This document shows, piece after piece, positions 35,327 to 47,375 of a stretch of 64,000 bases of DNA (position 1 is the stretch's first letter; each line of letters begins with the position of its first letter). The position numbers and the translations under genes are program-made. Origin of the DNA: Phanerodontia chrysosporium (taxonomy: Eukaryota > Basidiomycota > Agaricomycetes > Polyporales > Phanerochaetaceae); the NCBI GenBank assembly GCA_001910725.1, contig MJGA01000004.1:2170001-2234000 (forward strand). The letters run 5' to 3'. The notes beneath the pieces were generated by a model. It was not told the origin of the DNA. It did not search any database and saw nothing but the letters and a program-made list of their open reading frames with translations.

Positions 35327-36053
35327 ACACTTCGACGTCCCCCGAGGTGGCGTGTGACGTGTAGGCGTGAGCGCCGAGGAGGGCGTCGTCTCGCGGGGGC
35401 GAGCAGACGGCGTGAGTGTCCGGGAGAAGAGGGGCGCTTCATGTGCGATGCGGCAACATCCATGTGAACCGTTCACTCCATCCGGCTCCGGACAGCCGTC
35501 AGGTAAGCTTAGGTTCATTTCATCCTGTTGTGCCCGCCTCTTTCCTGTTTGCACGGTTTCCGCTGCTGTCCAATGACTTTTCTCTAGGTGCGACCGCCTC
35601 ATCATTCGCACAATGCAACAATCCCAAGACGAGAACCGACGAGCCAGGATGCGGTAGGGCGGCCTGATCACCTCGTCCTGCTGCTTCTTGGCTAACATGG
35701 GGCCCTGTCTGTTCCCGTGAGTACTCCCAACTCGCGGACAAACTGGTGTCTGATGGTGTACCACCACAGGTGAACAGGTGGCGCTTCTCTTGAGGCGGGG
35801 CGCAGACCTTTACGAGATCTTCAGGATGAGTACTCACTAGAGGTATCTGGTGGGGAAACCAACTTGCGCTGAACCTCAGACGGATGAGGATCTAACGCAG
35901 ATGAGTGCGTGACTACGTCTTGCAAGCCGTTGCACGAACCAACGATGCAAATTCTTCCAGTAATACCAATAAATACCCTGATAGGAGTAGTAAGTACCTA
36001 AGACACTAATTGCATTATGCTCTTTACATACACAGCAACATATAGCAACAGAA
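35327..36053. other. Convergent gap, no gene recognised
   Basis: This lies between the small orphan (+) and the TRAPPC13 stop (-). AT content rises around 35940-36050, as expected for 3' ends. Short frames on both strands show no family match. Confidence 0.4.
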
Positions 36054-38359
36054 TCACTCCGCGCCCGACTTCACCCACACCTCAGCCACCACGTCCCACT
36101 CTTTCACCGTCCGCGCTTCGGCGAGCCACACCGGGCGCTCATGGGCATCCTCGCCCTCGACAACACGATCCTCAGCTACCATCACCCGGAGCCCGCCCAC
36201 CTTGACAAAACCAGCCTTGCACGGCACGAACTCGAGCTCAAAGTCCTGCGAAGCGAGGGCGCGTGGGAGGCGGGGCACGGCCGCCCCATGCCCGTCGCTG
36301 TCTGCCTCGCTCTCGACGCTGCTCTCGCTCAGCGTGTAGCGGTGACCGGGCGCGCCCGCGTCCTCGCCGCCCGTCTGCAGGCCGAGCAAGCGCAGCTGTG
36401 GGAGGAAGACCGCGGAAGGTCCGAGGAACCTGGCGTCGGCGGCGGCGCATCGGCGCCTTCCGCGACAGCGAAGGGTGGCGGGAGCGCGACGGTGATGCGG
36501 TCCTCGCGCGCGGGCGGCGCCGGGGTCACGTCGCCACCGTCCTCTTCGCCGTCGGCGTCGCTCGCGCGTCCGACGCCGTATGCCGCGGCGAGGCGAAGAG
36601 CAGGCGCTGTGCGAGGGTGTCCGGGAAGTCGCCGCGGTGCGGGGTGCCGTACGGCGAGGGCGTGGAGAACCCGGAGGAGGGCACCCGTGGCGACCAGGTA
36701 TCGAGATTGGAAGGGGCATGAGCGGGTGTAGCGATAGACGCATTGGCTGAACGGGGTGGCTGGACGTGTTGTACGACCAAGGAGAGGATACGCTGTTTGC
36801 GTGGCTGCCCGATAGGAGATGGGGCAACGGGCGCAGACACGGTGACAGTAAAGCTTATCTTGAAGGGCTTCTCCGCATATATGCGGTCCCGTGCTATGCT
36901 TGTGACGACGAGATGCGCGTCCACGGTTTCATCCGGCTTTCGTAGAGCGGGATTCGGTGCTGGAGGTGTCAGAACCGTCGGAGATTGTGGCAAGGCAGAC
37001 AGCGAACCCGTAGCAGTCCCTCTCCGGAAGGGTGAGCTAGGCTGGTATGGCACAGGCGCGTTCCCAGTCACAGGTGGGCTCATGGGGCGCTGTCCAAGCT
37101 GAGGAGAACCTACTCTCGGTGGAGTGCCCGCACCGGGGACGACGCTACCCGCACGCTGGAGATGGAGAGGCAAGGCAGATACAAGTTGTTTAGGCGGAGG
37201 AACCGGCGGCTGACTAGAGCCTGCCCCTTGAATGAGAGGTATCCGACGGGATAACATCTGGCTATGATGAGTGATATGACTTCAGGTTGGATTATGGAGA
37301 ACTCACTGATGTCAGAAGACGACCAGGCTCACCAAATGCTGAACGCCACGAGATGTCTAATCGTCCAAGAGGTATGATAGATCCGGGAGCGTGATTGGCC
37401 GGGACGGGGGACAATGTCTTCTGAGAGAGGATGTAGACATATTGCCTGGTATCCTGGGGTTGCATGAGAGCCGTCGCGCCAGAGAAGATGCTTTCATTGT
37501 TCCCGCTAAGAGATTCGTTGATATCTTGGACATTCCAGCCCTCGACTGGTTCAAAGCGCATTCGTTGCAACCACATGGCGTCTGGCGTTAGGTTCTGGAT
37601 ATGGACCTCGAGGAAGACCTTCTCGCGCTCGACAGACGACAACAATGCAGATGGTGAACGAGGGACATGGACTTTCGTTTTGACGGAGAGAGGGTTGGTG
37701 ACCTACAGAGTGACATGAGAAGAATAGGATTGACGGGGTTGGATAGTAACTCACAGCAAACTTGTAGAACTTCCTGAACGACTGAGTGCTTGGATCATGT
37801 CCCTCACCGGTAGAGTGCACAGGCTTCTGTCCTGGAGGGAGGCGATACGATACGGTGCAAGCCAGCACGTGCTGCCCAAGCTCCTTGATCTCATGATGTA
37901 CGACGTTCTCCATGGCGTCCCCCGGCGCGAGTCGGTATTCAGGTCCGCCGTACTCGGCAAGTACTTGTTTCGTCGTCGCCGTCTGCATTTCTACGCGAAG
38001 GGTGACACCTTCAACAGTAGCGGATGTTTCATTGTTCACGGCCAAACAGCTAGAGAATGTCTCTCCCAGCTGGATCGAGCCAAAGGCGGAGGGGAGAGTG
38101 AGCATCTCGGAGATGTGTGTCAAGTCGCGGAGGGTCTTGGGGTGTCCAGGCAAGGGAGTCTTGCCCTGCAAAGACATTATCGAGGCGGTAGAATGTGCAG
38201 AGAACGACGGTGAGCTCGAGTAGAAGGGCTCCCATGCAGTGGCCAATGCGGGTCGCTGTGCTTCATATTCAGCTTCGGAGACGTCGCGAGTGCCGCAGTC
38301 GACCCACGCACAGAGACCCGCATGACTTTGAGCGACAGCAGCTGGTTCGACCCCTCCAT
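36054..38359 (-). CDS. TRAPPC13-like (DUF974) subunit of the TRAPP vesicle-tethering complex
   Basis: TRAPPC13 is a Golgi/autophagy tethering-complex subunit built of Ig-like beta folds. The ATG at 38359 starts MEGSNQLLSLKVMR. The first intron joins it to RPALATAWEPFYSS, the family opening. Then come LTLPSAFGSIQLGETFSSC, TATTKQVLAEYGGPEYRLAP, then LACTVSYR, VTNPLSVKTKVH, FLEVHIQNLTPD and RMRFEPVEG. IPLGRLDISWRSAFGEPGRL and a long Pro/Ser-rich insert follow. The end is a conserved GPSAVFLPQLRLLG, FELEFVPCKAGFVKVGGLR and VWVKSGAE, with TGA at 36054. Two joins in the GC-rich insert need an extra base: between about 36540 and 36600, and near 36440 in a GCC repeat. It is divergent from YME2, with starts 231 bp apart. 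Confidence 0.86.
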
Positions 38360-38590
38360 CTTTGGGGTAAGACGGCTCGATGAGGGAAAGTTGGAGGGCT
38401 GGAATGAGAGCAACTCTGGATATGCTCGCGAGTGTCCACGTGCCGCTGTTGTTTGCTGCTGTTAGGATTCAAAGCCTCTGCATGCCATAAATGGATTTGA
38501 CGTCACCTTGTGCTTCCGCCTCACGCTCGGCAGCCGACTCCGCTTCAACCACCATCCTTGTTCATGATATCGTCTCACTGGTCTTGACCC

Positions 38591-41500
38591 ATGTCTCACC
38601 TCGCAACCGCCATCTCTCGGCAGGCGCGTTTGCACGTCGTCGACAGGCAACTCATCCGGCACCAGGCCAGGCTCGCCTCCGTCTCAGGCTTTGCGAGACA
38701 CCTCTCGCTTGCTGCTGACCCCCCGGAGAAAGCTCCGGCATACAAGAAGAAGACAATGCTGTTGTTCCTGTATGTAACCTCATTGCTTGTCTCTCAACCT
38801 GTGCACGTTTTTCATCTTTTCTTCAGTCGCGTGAAGGATGGCTCTTCATTGATTCCGTCTTCCCTGTCCGTCTGGGCACGCTAGAGTGAGCTCAATTGAT
38901 ACTAGAAGTGTCATTTGACGTTCACTTATGCGTTTCTTAGTTTTCGCCACTATATTGGGGTCTTCCGCGAAGAAGCCCTGCTCGGCAGATTGTCTGCCCT
39001 TCTGAGCTCTGTCAACGCGCACGGCTTCCAGATCAAGTCGGTTGAACCACGCCACAAGGATGGTGGTGTGTTCGTCAAATTCGGATACGATCCGGGTGCA
39101 TCCGAAGATGAAGCGCTGAAAAACATCTTGGAAAGCCTCAGGGATAATGTTGCCAAGAACGGCGGCATGCCGTCTTGGATAGGCTGGCCGCAAGGCAGCG
39201 TATGGATTGTCAAGGGCAAGCCCTTCCGAGAGGTACAACCCTCAATCCGCGCACAAGCTCTTGTATTGACCTGTGTGTTAGGACATGAACCACTACGCTT
39301 CCCCAATCCTCAGAGTGTTCTTTGAGGGTCCTGACCTCCGGGAAGAGACACTTTATGAGCTGATGAGGGTGCGAGCTTAATAGTCATTGCTACATTCACG
39401 AGTTAACTCATCCTCTGACCAGCCCTTTGGCCGCATAGTCAATATCGACCCGCCCACACTGCCACCAGCAGGAACTTTGCGCTCCGCTACCGTCACTTTT
39501 CGTCATGTGCGCTCAGCCGCAGCCGCTCGCAATACGATACACGGACTTGCGATACCCTCAGATGCCTCCGCAAGCAATTTGACCCGTCTAAGGACGAAGT
39601 ACCAACAGCCCATACAGGCGCATGCTGTTCGCGACTATATCTCCAGTCATCCGAAGATATTCATGCCTATCATTATTTTCTTGCTTGGGTCATTGACATA
39701 TACTGTGGGTCTTGCCGAGCTCTTTACTTTCGGAACGCCACTTATGTTCGTAGATTCTCGATCCCATTCGGGTATTCATGGTCGAGGGCAAGCTGAACGA
39801 GTGGTTCGACTTGAAGGGTGAGTTATAACTGCTCGATCTCTCTAATGCTAGATTTGAATCGAGACATCACCCTAGAATACAAGCTCTACAAATGGATTCG
39901 CTCGAACACTATCGATCGTTTCTCTCTGACGACGCCAGCCGAAGCATCACCCGCACCGATCAGGTCCAACGCGTGGAAGGAGCGGGAAGATGCTGCAGGG
40001 CAGTTGAACAGGTATCTGACCGACCAACCTAGCACTGTAGCATTTGTCCACGGTCCCCAGGGAAGCGGGAAGAGCCGCATGATAGCAGCCATACTGAAGG
40101 ATACTCATAGGTATAACTTCTGTCTCCTTTCTTTCCTGGACTAATGGGCTGACGGTTTTGCAGGCCAGCCCTAGTCATTGATGTCGGGGCGCTCTGCGCG
40201 GCGGGATCGGACACGGCTTTGATTCGCGGACTTGCGACCCAGACTGGATATTGGCCTGTCTTCTCGTTCCTGAACTCTATGAACAACCTCATCGACCTTG
40301 CCAGCGTCGGATTGATTGGTCAGAAGGGTATGTGCATAGTATCTGACCCACCCTGGACAACGTACTCACATTAGCTTCAGCTGGCTTGAGCTCTTCCCTC
40401 ACCGACCAGCTGAAGCAGGTCCTTGAGGTCGTCGGCACAGCGCTGCGCGACGTGAACACGAACTCCCGCAAGAGAAGGGCGCGGCAGCTCGAGGAAGAGC
40501 GTGTCAAGCGCGCCCTGGCGGAACAGGAAGCACGCCTGCAGGAGCGCATCCGCGCTGGCATCTGGCACGACCCGCGCCTCGACTGTGTCGCGGGCAACGG
40601 CATTATGAGCGAGCTCGGCGTCGGCGACGAGTGGTTCGGTACAAGCGATGCGGAGGCTCGGCCAGTAGCTGTCGCTGTACCATCCGAGAAGGAGGATGAG
40701 GCAAGCAAGAAGGAGGCGCCAAACGGCAATGGTAGTGCGGAGAAGCAGAGGCAGTCGGAGGACGCGCAGGCTATTGAGGCGATGCCGATTGTGATCCTTC
40801 GGGGCTTTGAGTCGAAGGGCGGAGGCGCCAGGCGTGAGGAGTTCCTCAATGTCGTTTCGCAGTGGGCTGCTAGTCTCGTTGAAGGAGAGGTAAGCTTGCA
40901 GCAGCCCGCAGAGAGGATGCTTACTGAGCACTGTCTATAGGTCGCCCACGTTGTTGTCGTCAGCGACAACCGCGAGAACGCTAAGCGACTTGCTCGAGGT
41001 ATGTTGCGGGTACCACACACGACGTTTTATGCTAAAGAGCCCGTCTAGCTCTGCCGTCAAAGCCTCTCAATTTGATCCAACTATCTGACGCTGACAGCGG
41101 CAGCGCGCTCAGCTTCGTCAAGCAGAAGTTGCACGACGCCGGCGTTGAAATCAACTTCCAGCCCCAAGAGGTCGCGTACATCGAGCGCCTCGGTGGGCGT
41201 GCAGCCGACCTGGAGAGCGTAAGTCGATATTCCGCCTCTGCCTCCTGGCCTTGTGCTGACCGTATGGCCGCCAGCTGATCCACAAGGTGCGGAGCGGCAT
41301 GACTGTCGAGCAGGCCGTGGACGACATCGTGTCGCGTGGTGTGAGTGAGCTGCGGAAGAACGCGTTCGGCGACGATGCGGACGATGCAAAGAACCTGCCC
41401 TGGAGCCGCGAGCAGGCGTGGAAGCTCATGAAGGAGCTGTCGAAACGGCCTGAGGTAATGCGTTTGTCTGCGTTGTTGAGTTGGCACGGAGCTGATATGA

Positions 41501-41994
41501 GTAGATTCCATATCATGATGTCCTCGTGGACTTCCCATTCAAAGGCGACGAGGGTCCGCTGCGCGAGATGGAGCACGCCGAGTTCATTGCGATCAATACG
41601 CAGAACGGGCGACCGACAACCATCAAGCCGGGCAAACCTGTTTACAGATTTGTCTTCGAGAAGCTTGTCCAGGGTATGTCACACTGTCTGGTAGCACGCA
41701 AAATGGACTGATTCAAACTGTGCTTGTGCAGATCCTGTATTCGCCGCAATACAAGACATTTCGTACAACCAGAAGATCATTGCTTCGAACGAGGCGGTGG
41801 TCAGGGCATGCGAAGAGGAGCTCGTGACGCTCAAGGAGGTCGAGGCGGGCACGTCGCACTGGTGGGGTTCGCGCAGGGCCGTAAGCGGTCGCGGCGAGTA
41901 TCTACTGAAGAAAATGCGCGCGGCGGTGGAGAAGATCGAGGCTCTGGAGAAGCAGAACGCTTCGCTGAAGAAGTCTCTTGCCAAGCCGCACTAG
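38591..41994 (+). CDS. YME2-like mitochondrial inner-membrane protein (RNA12 family)
   Basis: Yme2 sits in the inner mitochondrial membrane and affects mtDNA maintenance and escape. The ATG at 38591 opens a basic leader (MSHLATAISRQARLHVV). Then comes REGWLFIDSVFPVRLGTLE, the family hallmark, and FEGPDLREETLYELMRPFG with FRHVRSAAAARNT, an RRM-like domain (about 39330-39560). One membrane helix (IFMPIIIFLLGSLTY) follows near 39660. The soluble part carries a P-loop, HGPQGSGKSR (about 40050), and GALCAAGSDTALIRGLA. It ends in a coiled coil (EEYLL-type, KKMRAAVEKIEALEKQN), with TAG at 41992. Six or more introns are present. One base is missing at 38719-38724, where six C should be seven to carry LAADPP on to GESSGIQEEDNAVVP. 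Confidence 0.92.
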
Positions 41995-42135
41995 GACATG
42001 AATCACTGTAGCATCGCATACCTGGACAGCTAACAATACTATCTCCACTCTATTCGCCACTCTATTCGCAGATTTGTACGCAGATGCGACACCAAGGCAG
42101 CATCGTATATTGTGCGGACTAGAGCAGGTAATAGA

Positions 42136-43107
42136 TTAGAAGTCAGATAGAATATCCTTGATACCGTCCCAATAGCCCTTGTCTACACGCGGTGCAATCT
42201 CTTCCTTGGACAACCACGCGAAGTCCAAGACGCTCTTGCCATCTGGTCGTACTTGTCCTGCCAAGATGTGCGCTTTGTAGAAGAAGAGGTAGGGCTACAC
42301 AAGGTCATTGAGCAAAACGTTAGGGATTCTCGAGATTAAAGCATACCTGAGGCTCTACTGGAGGGCGGTAGAGACCGACCGGCTTGCGGCTGACAACCCA
42401 AGTGTCCATGCCCAAACCGAATGGCGAGCGGAGCTCTCGGTTTACGGCCTGTGAAAGACGTCAGGTCAATCAAAGCAGGTTGCACACGGATAACACACCT
42501 CGTGCAGAAGCTCCTCCTTGTCTACCACAGTCTGCGGGAACCTCCACACGTCCTTCCCGGCTTCATCCTTCGCTTGAACCAGCAGGTACAGATTCCGCTC
42601 GCCCTTCCTGTTCAAGCTTTTGACGTCGCCTGTCCTGTCCGCTTCGCTTATGCGAGGCATGAGTTGCGGTGGCGGTTCCTCGCCGGGGAGGAGACCCGAC
42701 TCGTTCTCGCTGTCTGTTTTCTTCGCCCTCAAACCCGGCCGGCACCACGCCTCCCGCTCACGTGCGTTCTCCTCGCGGTTGAAGATTCCCTCAAGCAGGG
42801 ACCCAGGCTTGAAGTAGAATTCGGTCGGAATGGGGTTGTGGAGGGCCCGCTCGATCCGACGCTGGTACGCATAGTAGGCGCGTTCGAAAGGCGTCGGGGT
42901 GCGGGTCAGGATGGGGCTCCGGTTCAGGATGATGCCCGTCTGGACGACGGCGTCGCCGCGCCGCTTAATTAGGTTCTTGTGAGATGGCCGGAGGGCTGCG
43001 ACTGTCGCCTCTGTGATGCCTTCCGAGAGTGGAACGGAGGCCGAGCTCTCAGCGGCGGTAGCGAGCGAACGTGAGACCTGTGCGAGGTGCACTGCGAGGC
43101 ACAACAT
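42136..43107 (-). CDS. Mitochondrial ribosomal large-subunit protein mL46 (MRPL46 family, Nudix fold)
   Basis: The ATG at 43107 starts MLCLAVHLAQVSRSLATAAE, a plausible targeting peptide. Diagnostic segments are AYYAYQRRIERALHNPIPTE, FYFKPGSLLE, then NLYLLVQAKDEAGKDVWRFP, where WRFPQ is the Nudix-like strand. After introns near 42470 and 42310 follow WVVSRKPVGLYRP and YLFFYKAHILAG, then KGYWDGIKDILSDF, with TAA at 42136. The total is about 290 residues. The Nudix catalytic Glu pattern (REXXEEXGU) is not seen, as expected for this ribosomal protein. It is divergent from V-ATPase subunit H, with starts 273 bp apart. Confidence 0.9.
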
Positions 43108-43380
43108 TCAACAAAAACCCAAGACCAAGCAATCATAGTGTCGCTGACCTTTTGACGAGGCCCTGCATGCTCCCAGAGCACTCCGAGAGAACATAACCGC
43201 AGAGACCGAACCGAGGGAAGAGAAACTAGGACAGCTGGAAATGGAATTAGACGCCAGGTGCAAGGACGCGAGTCACGTGGTACGGGCGCTCGTCCGTAGC
43301 CGCCGCCGGTGACCTCAGCGCGCAGAGCTTCACGCTCGTCCACATCGTCGCGCACAGCGAGCCCGGCGCAGTTCGCAACA

Positions 43381-45183
43381 ATGTCCATCTCTCTCGTCTC
43401 GAATACCTTTCTGGATGATAACACGAACAAGATCAGAGCCAAGCCGGTGCCCTGGGAGGTACTGCACGCACGACCCTACTGGCATCGCTCCGACCTTGAC
43501 TGAGCTCCGCATGTGCAGGGATACCAGCGCATGAACCTCATCACGGCCGAGGAGCTCGCTCTGCTCAAGAAGGTGGATAGGCAGCCTCGGGCCAAGATCG
43601 AGTCCCTCTACCTGTCCGACGGCCAGGTGTACGCCTTGCTCTACCTCCGCCTGCTGAAGAAGCTGCAGCGCGTCGATACCCAGCAGAACATACTCGTCCT
43701 GATAGCTGACGCCTTGTCCGGCATGTTATCACGCGCTTGCTACCCTTTGTTGTTGCTAATACCGGGTGTTATAGACCATGAAGAGCGTATTTCCCTCTTC
43801 ACGAGGGCATCTGAGACAGATGCGGAGCTGCCCTATGTCGTTTTGCTACGGTACGGTAACAGCCTCTTCCTTGGCATGCGCATACATATGTTGGTCATGT
43901 TTTACAGGATGCTGGAGTCACCGGATGACTTTCTGCAGTTGAAGTCTACGCAAATCCTCACGGTGCTTATGAGGTACGTCTATAATCAGCGTCGTGTTAG
44001 GGTCGACTATTGCTCATCGATGGTATCCTTAGTGCCGAGCCTAACGCGATGCCTCCACAATATCTTCAGCCTTTCATGAGCACCCTTGCCTCTTTCATCT
44101 CGCATCCCTTACCGCACAAGCGCGACATTGCCGTGCAATGTTTAGAAGCCCTGCTGCCGCGTGCCGAAGCTCGCAAAGTAGTATGGACGAATCCTACCAT
44201 TGTCGCGGGGTAAGTAGTAACCTCGTAGCCTACATGCTTGCACTAACGCTGCGCCTGTCAGCTTGGTCGATATTCTTCGCCATCAGCCCGGGCCCCAGAT
44301 GTGCTACCAGGTCGGCTTTTGCTTTTGGCTGCTGTCATTCGACCAAGACATCGCGGAGGAAATCAATAAGTGAGTCATAGTGGTATTATTGATGGGAACG
44401 ACTTGAGCTCATTGGCATCAGGAAGTTTGACATCATACCCGTCCTTACAGAGATCGCTAAGGCTGCTGTCAAGGAGAAAGTCATTCGTATCATTATCGCT
44501 ACGTTCCGTGTAAGCGTTGCGGAGCTGAGCTGCTGACCTTTACTCATGTCCCTTCCAGAACCTGGTCTCCAAAGCGCCTCAGGCTAATCTCCCCGCAATG
44601 CTTGTCGCTCAAGTCCTGCCATTTGTGAAGAACTTGTCAACAAGGAAATGGACAGATGAGGACATTGTAGAAGATATCCAATACCTGAAAGATGAGCTTA
44701 CCGCTCGTTTCGACAGCTTGACGTGGGTACACAACTACTTCTGACTCTCGCATTCTCGCTAACATTGTCTCTCCGCAGGACGTACGACGAGTATAGCTCA
44801 GAGCTGTTGTCTGGACACTTGTCATGGACGCCCGTTCACGAGTCTGAGTTGTTCTGGAAAGAGAATGTTACGAAGCTCAACGATAAGGATCATGAACAAC
44901 TGAAGATCCTTGTTCGTCTCCTGAAAGAGTCGCAAGACCCTGTTGTCCTTGCTGTCGCTGCTCACGACATCGGGCAGTACGTCAAGCACTACGAACGGGG
45001 AAAGAAGTCAGTCATTTTATACGAGTCAGGATGTACGCGTATATTGACACCATCGTCAGGATCCTCACCGACCTCGGCGCGAAGACTCGGGTGATGGAGC
45101 TTATGACGCACCCTGACCCTGACGTGCGGTACCAGGCCCTCGTGTCCGTGCAGCGGCTAGTCAGCCATCCATGGGCAGCTTGA
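43381..45183 (+). CDS. V-type proton ATPase subunit H (VMA13 family)
   Basis: Subunit H is the regulatory HEAT-repeat subunit of the V1 sector that couples ATP hydrolysis and silences free V1. The ATG at 43381 starts MSISLVSNTFLDDNTNKIR. After a 70-nt intron come GYQRMNLITAEELALLKKVD, then SLFTRASETDAELPYVVLLR and DFLQLKSTQILTVL. Later segments are MCYQVGFCFWLLSFDQDIAE, KEKVIRIIIATFRNLVSKAP, HESELFWKENVTKLNDKDHE and VLAVAAHDIGQYVKHYERGK, ending VMELMTHPDPDVRYQALVS with the stop at 45181. The last intron joins GKK to ILTDLGAKTR. About ten introns are present and no frame break. The length is about 440 residues, normal for the family. Confidence 0.95.
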
Positions 45184-45663
45184 GCGCATACCTCGATGAA
45201 ACGACGGACATTCTGTAACGACCTACCAAACTGTAGTAATGTTCTGGTACTCTGGATTCCCCTTCTGCATCACCTTCGCACGTTCAGCTCGAGCATGTTC
45301 CGCATCACGACGTCAGCCTCCGACAACGGCACACAACTAGATGTATCTCCTCGACCAACCAATGATTCTCGCATTTTCTGCTGACCGACGTGTGTGCAAA
45401 AGGATGTAAGAGCAAGCAAGCCACGGCAAAAGAAGGGAAAGTCGCAGAAGCCAAGAGCCAGACGATGCAAAACAAGCTAACAGTACGAAAACAACAAAGG
45501 CCTGTATTGAACTCAGTGTCAAACTGACGAGAAAAACAGTGGAATCAACGCAACAAAAGGAGAAAGCAAAGCGCGGCGTGGAGCGACGGTACCTCTTAAT
45601 GGGTACGTGGGCGATGCTGAGCCAGGGAATGATGGAGGACCGTGAGCATGTCTGGATCTGACT
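45184..45663. other. Convergent 3' region
   Basis: About 480 bases lie between the stops of V-ATPase subunit H (+) and the tetraspanin (-). I see only untranslated sequence and no coding exon. Confidence 0.45.
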
Positions 45664-46564
45664 TCAGACAAAGCCTTTGCCGCCTCGCTTAGCGTCAATC
45701 CTCTTGAAACGTTCAGACTCATTCCGCTGGTGCGAACTGCGGTCAGCGGACGTAGCAGGAATAGCACCATGAGCGCGACAGTACCTGATGAATGACACAG
45801 AGCGAGGCAAGGAACAGACTGATGATGATGGCCATGAAGCCATAGATCGTGCTGTGATCCCGCACAGGTCAGAGGTGATAGCAGGGAGATGGGGACATGG
45901 AGAACTGACGTGAAGATGTTGTTCAGCGTGAAATCGGTGAACGCTGTAATGGGTCCGACACAGGCGTTTTGGTCCGGCGCCGACTTATTGAACAAGGAGT
46001 CGACGAAGGTTTGGTTCGCGCAGAACCCGCCAAGCACGGTGAAAGTTTCGTTGGGGGTCATGTAGCCGCAGCAGGAGAACTGCATACCAATGATCAGAAT
46101 CGTCTTGACTGGGGGAATACGATATGACGCACCTTGTCCTGGATGGCCCTCCGTGTATCGGCTGTCTGCACCTTGAATACCTCGTAATAGTTGTTTCGTT
46201 GCTGCAGGGAGTAGAACCAGATGAAGGTGCCGATGACCAGGACCGCGATCGCATCACCAATGAGCGTCCAGTTCAGGAAGACAAGGCCACTTGTAACGTG
46301 GTTGCGCTGCGCAATAGCGATGATGGAGATAAAGAACGTGAAGAGCAGCATGATGCCGAGAACAAGGCCCGCTGTATGGGCATCAGTGCGGTTCAGCCCA
46401 ATATATCCGGTACACGCACCAGTGAGGTCCGAATTACTTATGGTAAAGTTGAGCATAAGGTTCGGGGCCCTCCAGACAAAGGACATGATCACGGAGAGTA
46501 GACCCGCCGCTAGCAGCCAAAGGTCCACGAAACCGTAGAACGCCATGATACGTGAGGACACCAT
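45664..46564 (-). CDS. Tetraspanin family membrane protein
   Basis: Four membrane helices are visible. The first follows the ATG at 46564 (FVDLWLLAAGLLSVIMSFVW), then GLVLGIMLLFTFFISIIAI, then LIGDAIAVLVIGTFIWFYSL. The last lies after the large loop (IYGFMAIIISLFLASLCVI, across an intron). The large extracellular loop holds the tetraspanin CCG motif (KFSCCGY) and further Cys residues in FCANQTF and NACVG. The cytosolic tail reads RNESERFKRIDAKRGGKGFV, with TGA at 45664. Fungal tetraspanins such as Pls1 and Tsp2 act in appressorium or septal membranes; which type this is I cannot say. An upstream in-frame ATG at 46591 would add nine residues. I chose 46564 because basidiomycete members usually start a few residues before the first helix. 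Confidence 0.87.
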
Positions 46565-47375
46565 GTTTTCAAAACTGTTAGATGAATACAATTGCTACCG
46601 CTCTTATGAGCACCAGACCGTGATAAAAGTACATAAACACTTACCCACAGAGCTCGAAAAATGTGCTAAGGAATTAAGCCACTGCGACTAGCACAGGAGA
46701 TGCAACAGCTCGAGGCTTGGACTTGCTGCGAGAAGCTCTTCCGGAGAGTAAAGACCGAAGGTCACTGGTGGCCCGAGCACCAGGAAAAAGAAAGACTTTT
46801 TGACGGTCAACGTCTGCGCCTGCAAGACGCAAGAGGTTAGAAAAAGGAGAACGAAAGGAGGAAAAGGAGAACGAAGGTGATGGAAGGGAAGCAAGAGAGG
46901 GAGGGGAAGCGAAGGGTTTTAGCTTACCGGGCTGCTGCTGGAACAGCGATGGACGGCACCGTGATGGCAGCGGTGAGGTCGTAAAATGATCCATCAGTGT
47001 CTAGGGACATGTAGATATAAGCTGAGAGCACATTCTGGTTGCAATCGAGCCGGTCGCTATGTTACCGTCCAATTGGTATTGGAGAGGCCCGGCACGCATC
47101 CTGAGGGCCGTTCTACGCACGTCTACGTATGGATTACATGGGAAAGCGAGCTGGACGGCCGGTCGTCGCGACTGCAAAGTACAAAAGCGCATCTGGACAA
47201 TGTCGCCATCGACGAGCTCGGTGGCCAGCTCACTGCGCATCGCGTCAGTTCACCCAGCTATCCCTGATCCGGTCGGGATGGGATCGGCAAATGGGCGCCC
47301 CGATGCCTCGACGCAGCCCTCAGGAGAGCGCGCGCTGCTTGGCACACTCCCGCACGGCGGCCTCTCCTGCTCACG
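46565..47375. other. Divergent intergenic region, tetraspanin / MET8
   Basis: This is about 0.8 kb with both promoters and no convincing coding exon. It contains the purine-rich repeat listed separately. Confidence 0.45.
46831..46917. repeat. Purine-rich tract with a 20-bp direct repeat
   Basis: The plus strand is almost pure A/G over about 85 bases. AAAAGGAGAACGAA occurs twice, starting at 46842 and 46862. Read on the minus strand it is a CT-rich tract upstream of the tetraspanin start, the usual setting of fungal transcription initiation. Confidence 0.6.
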
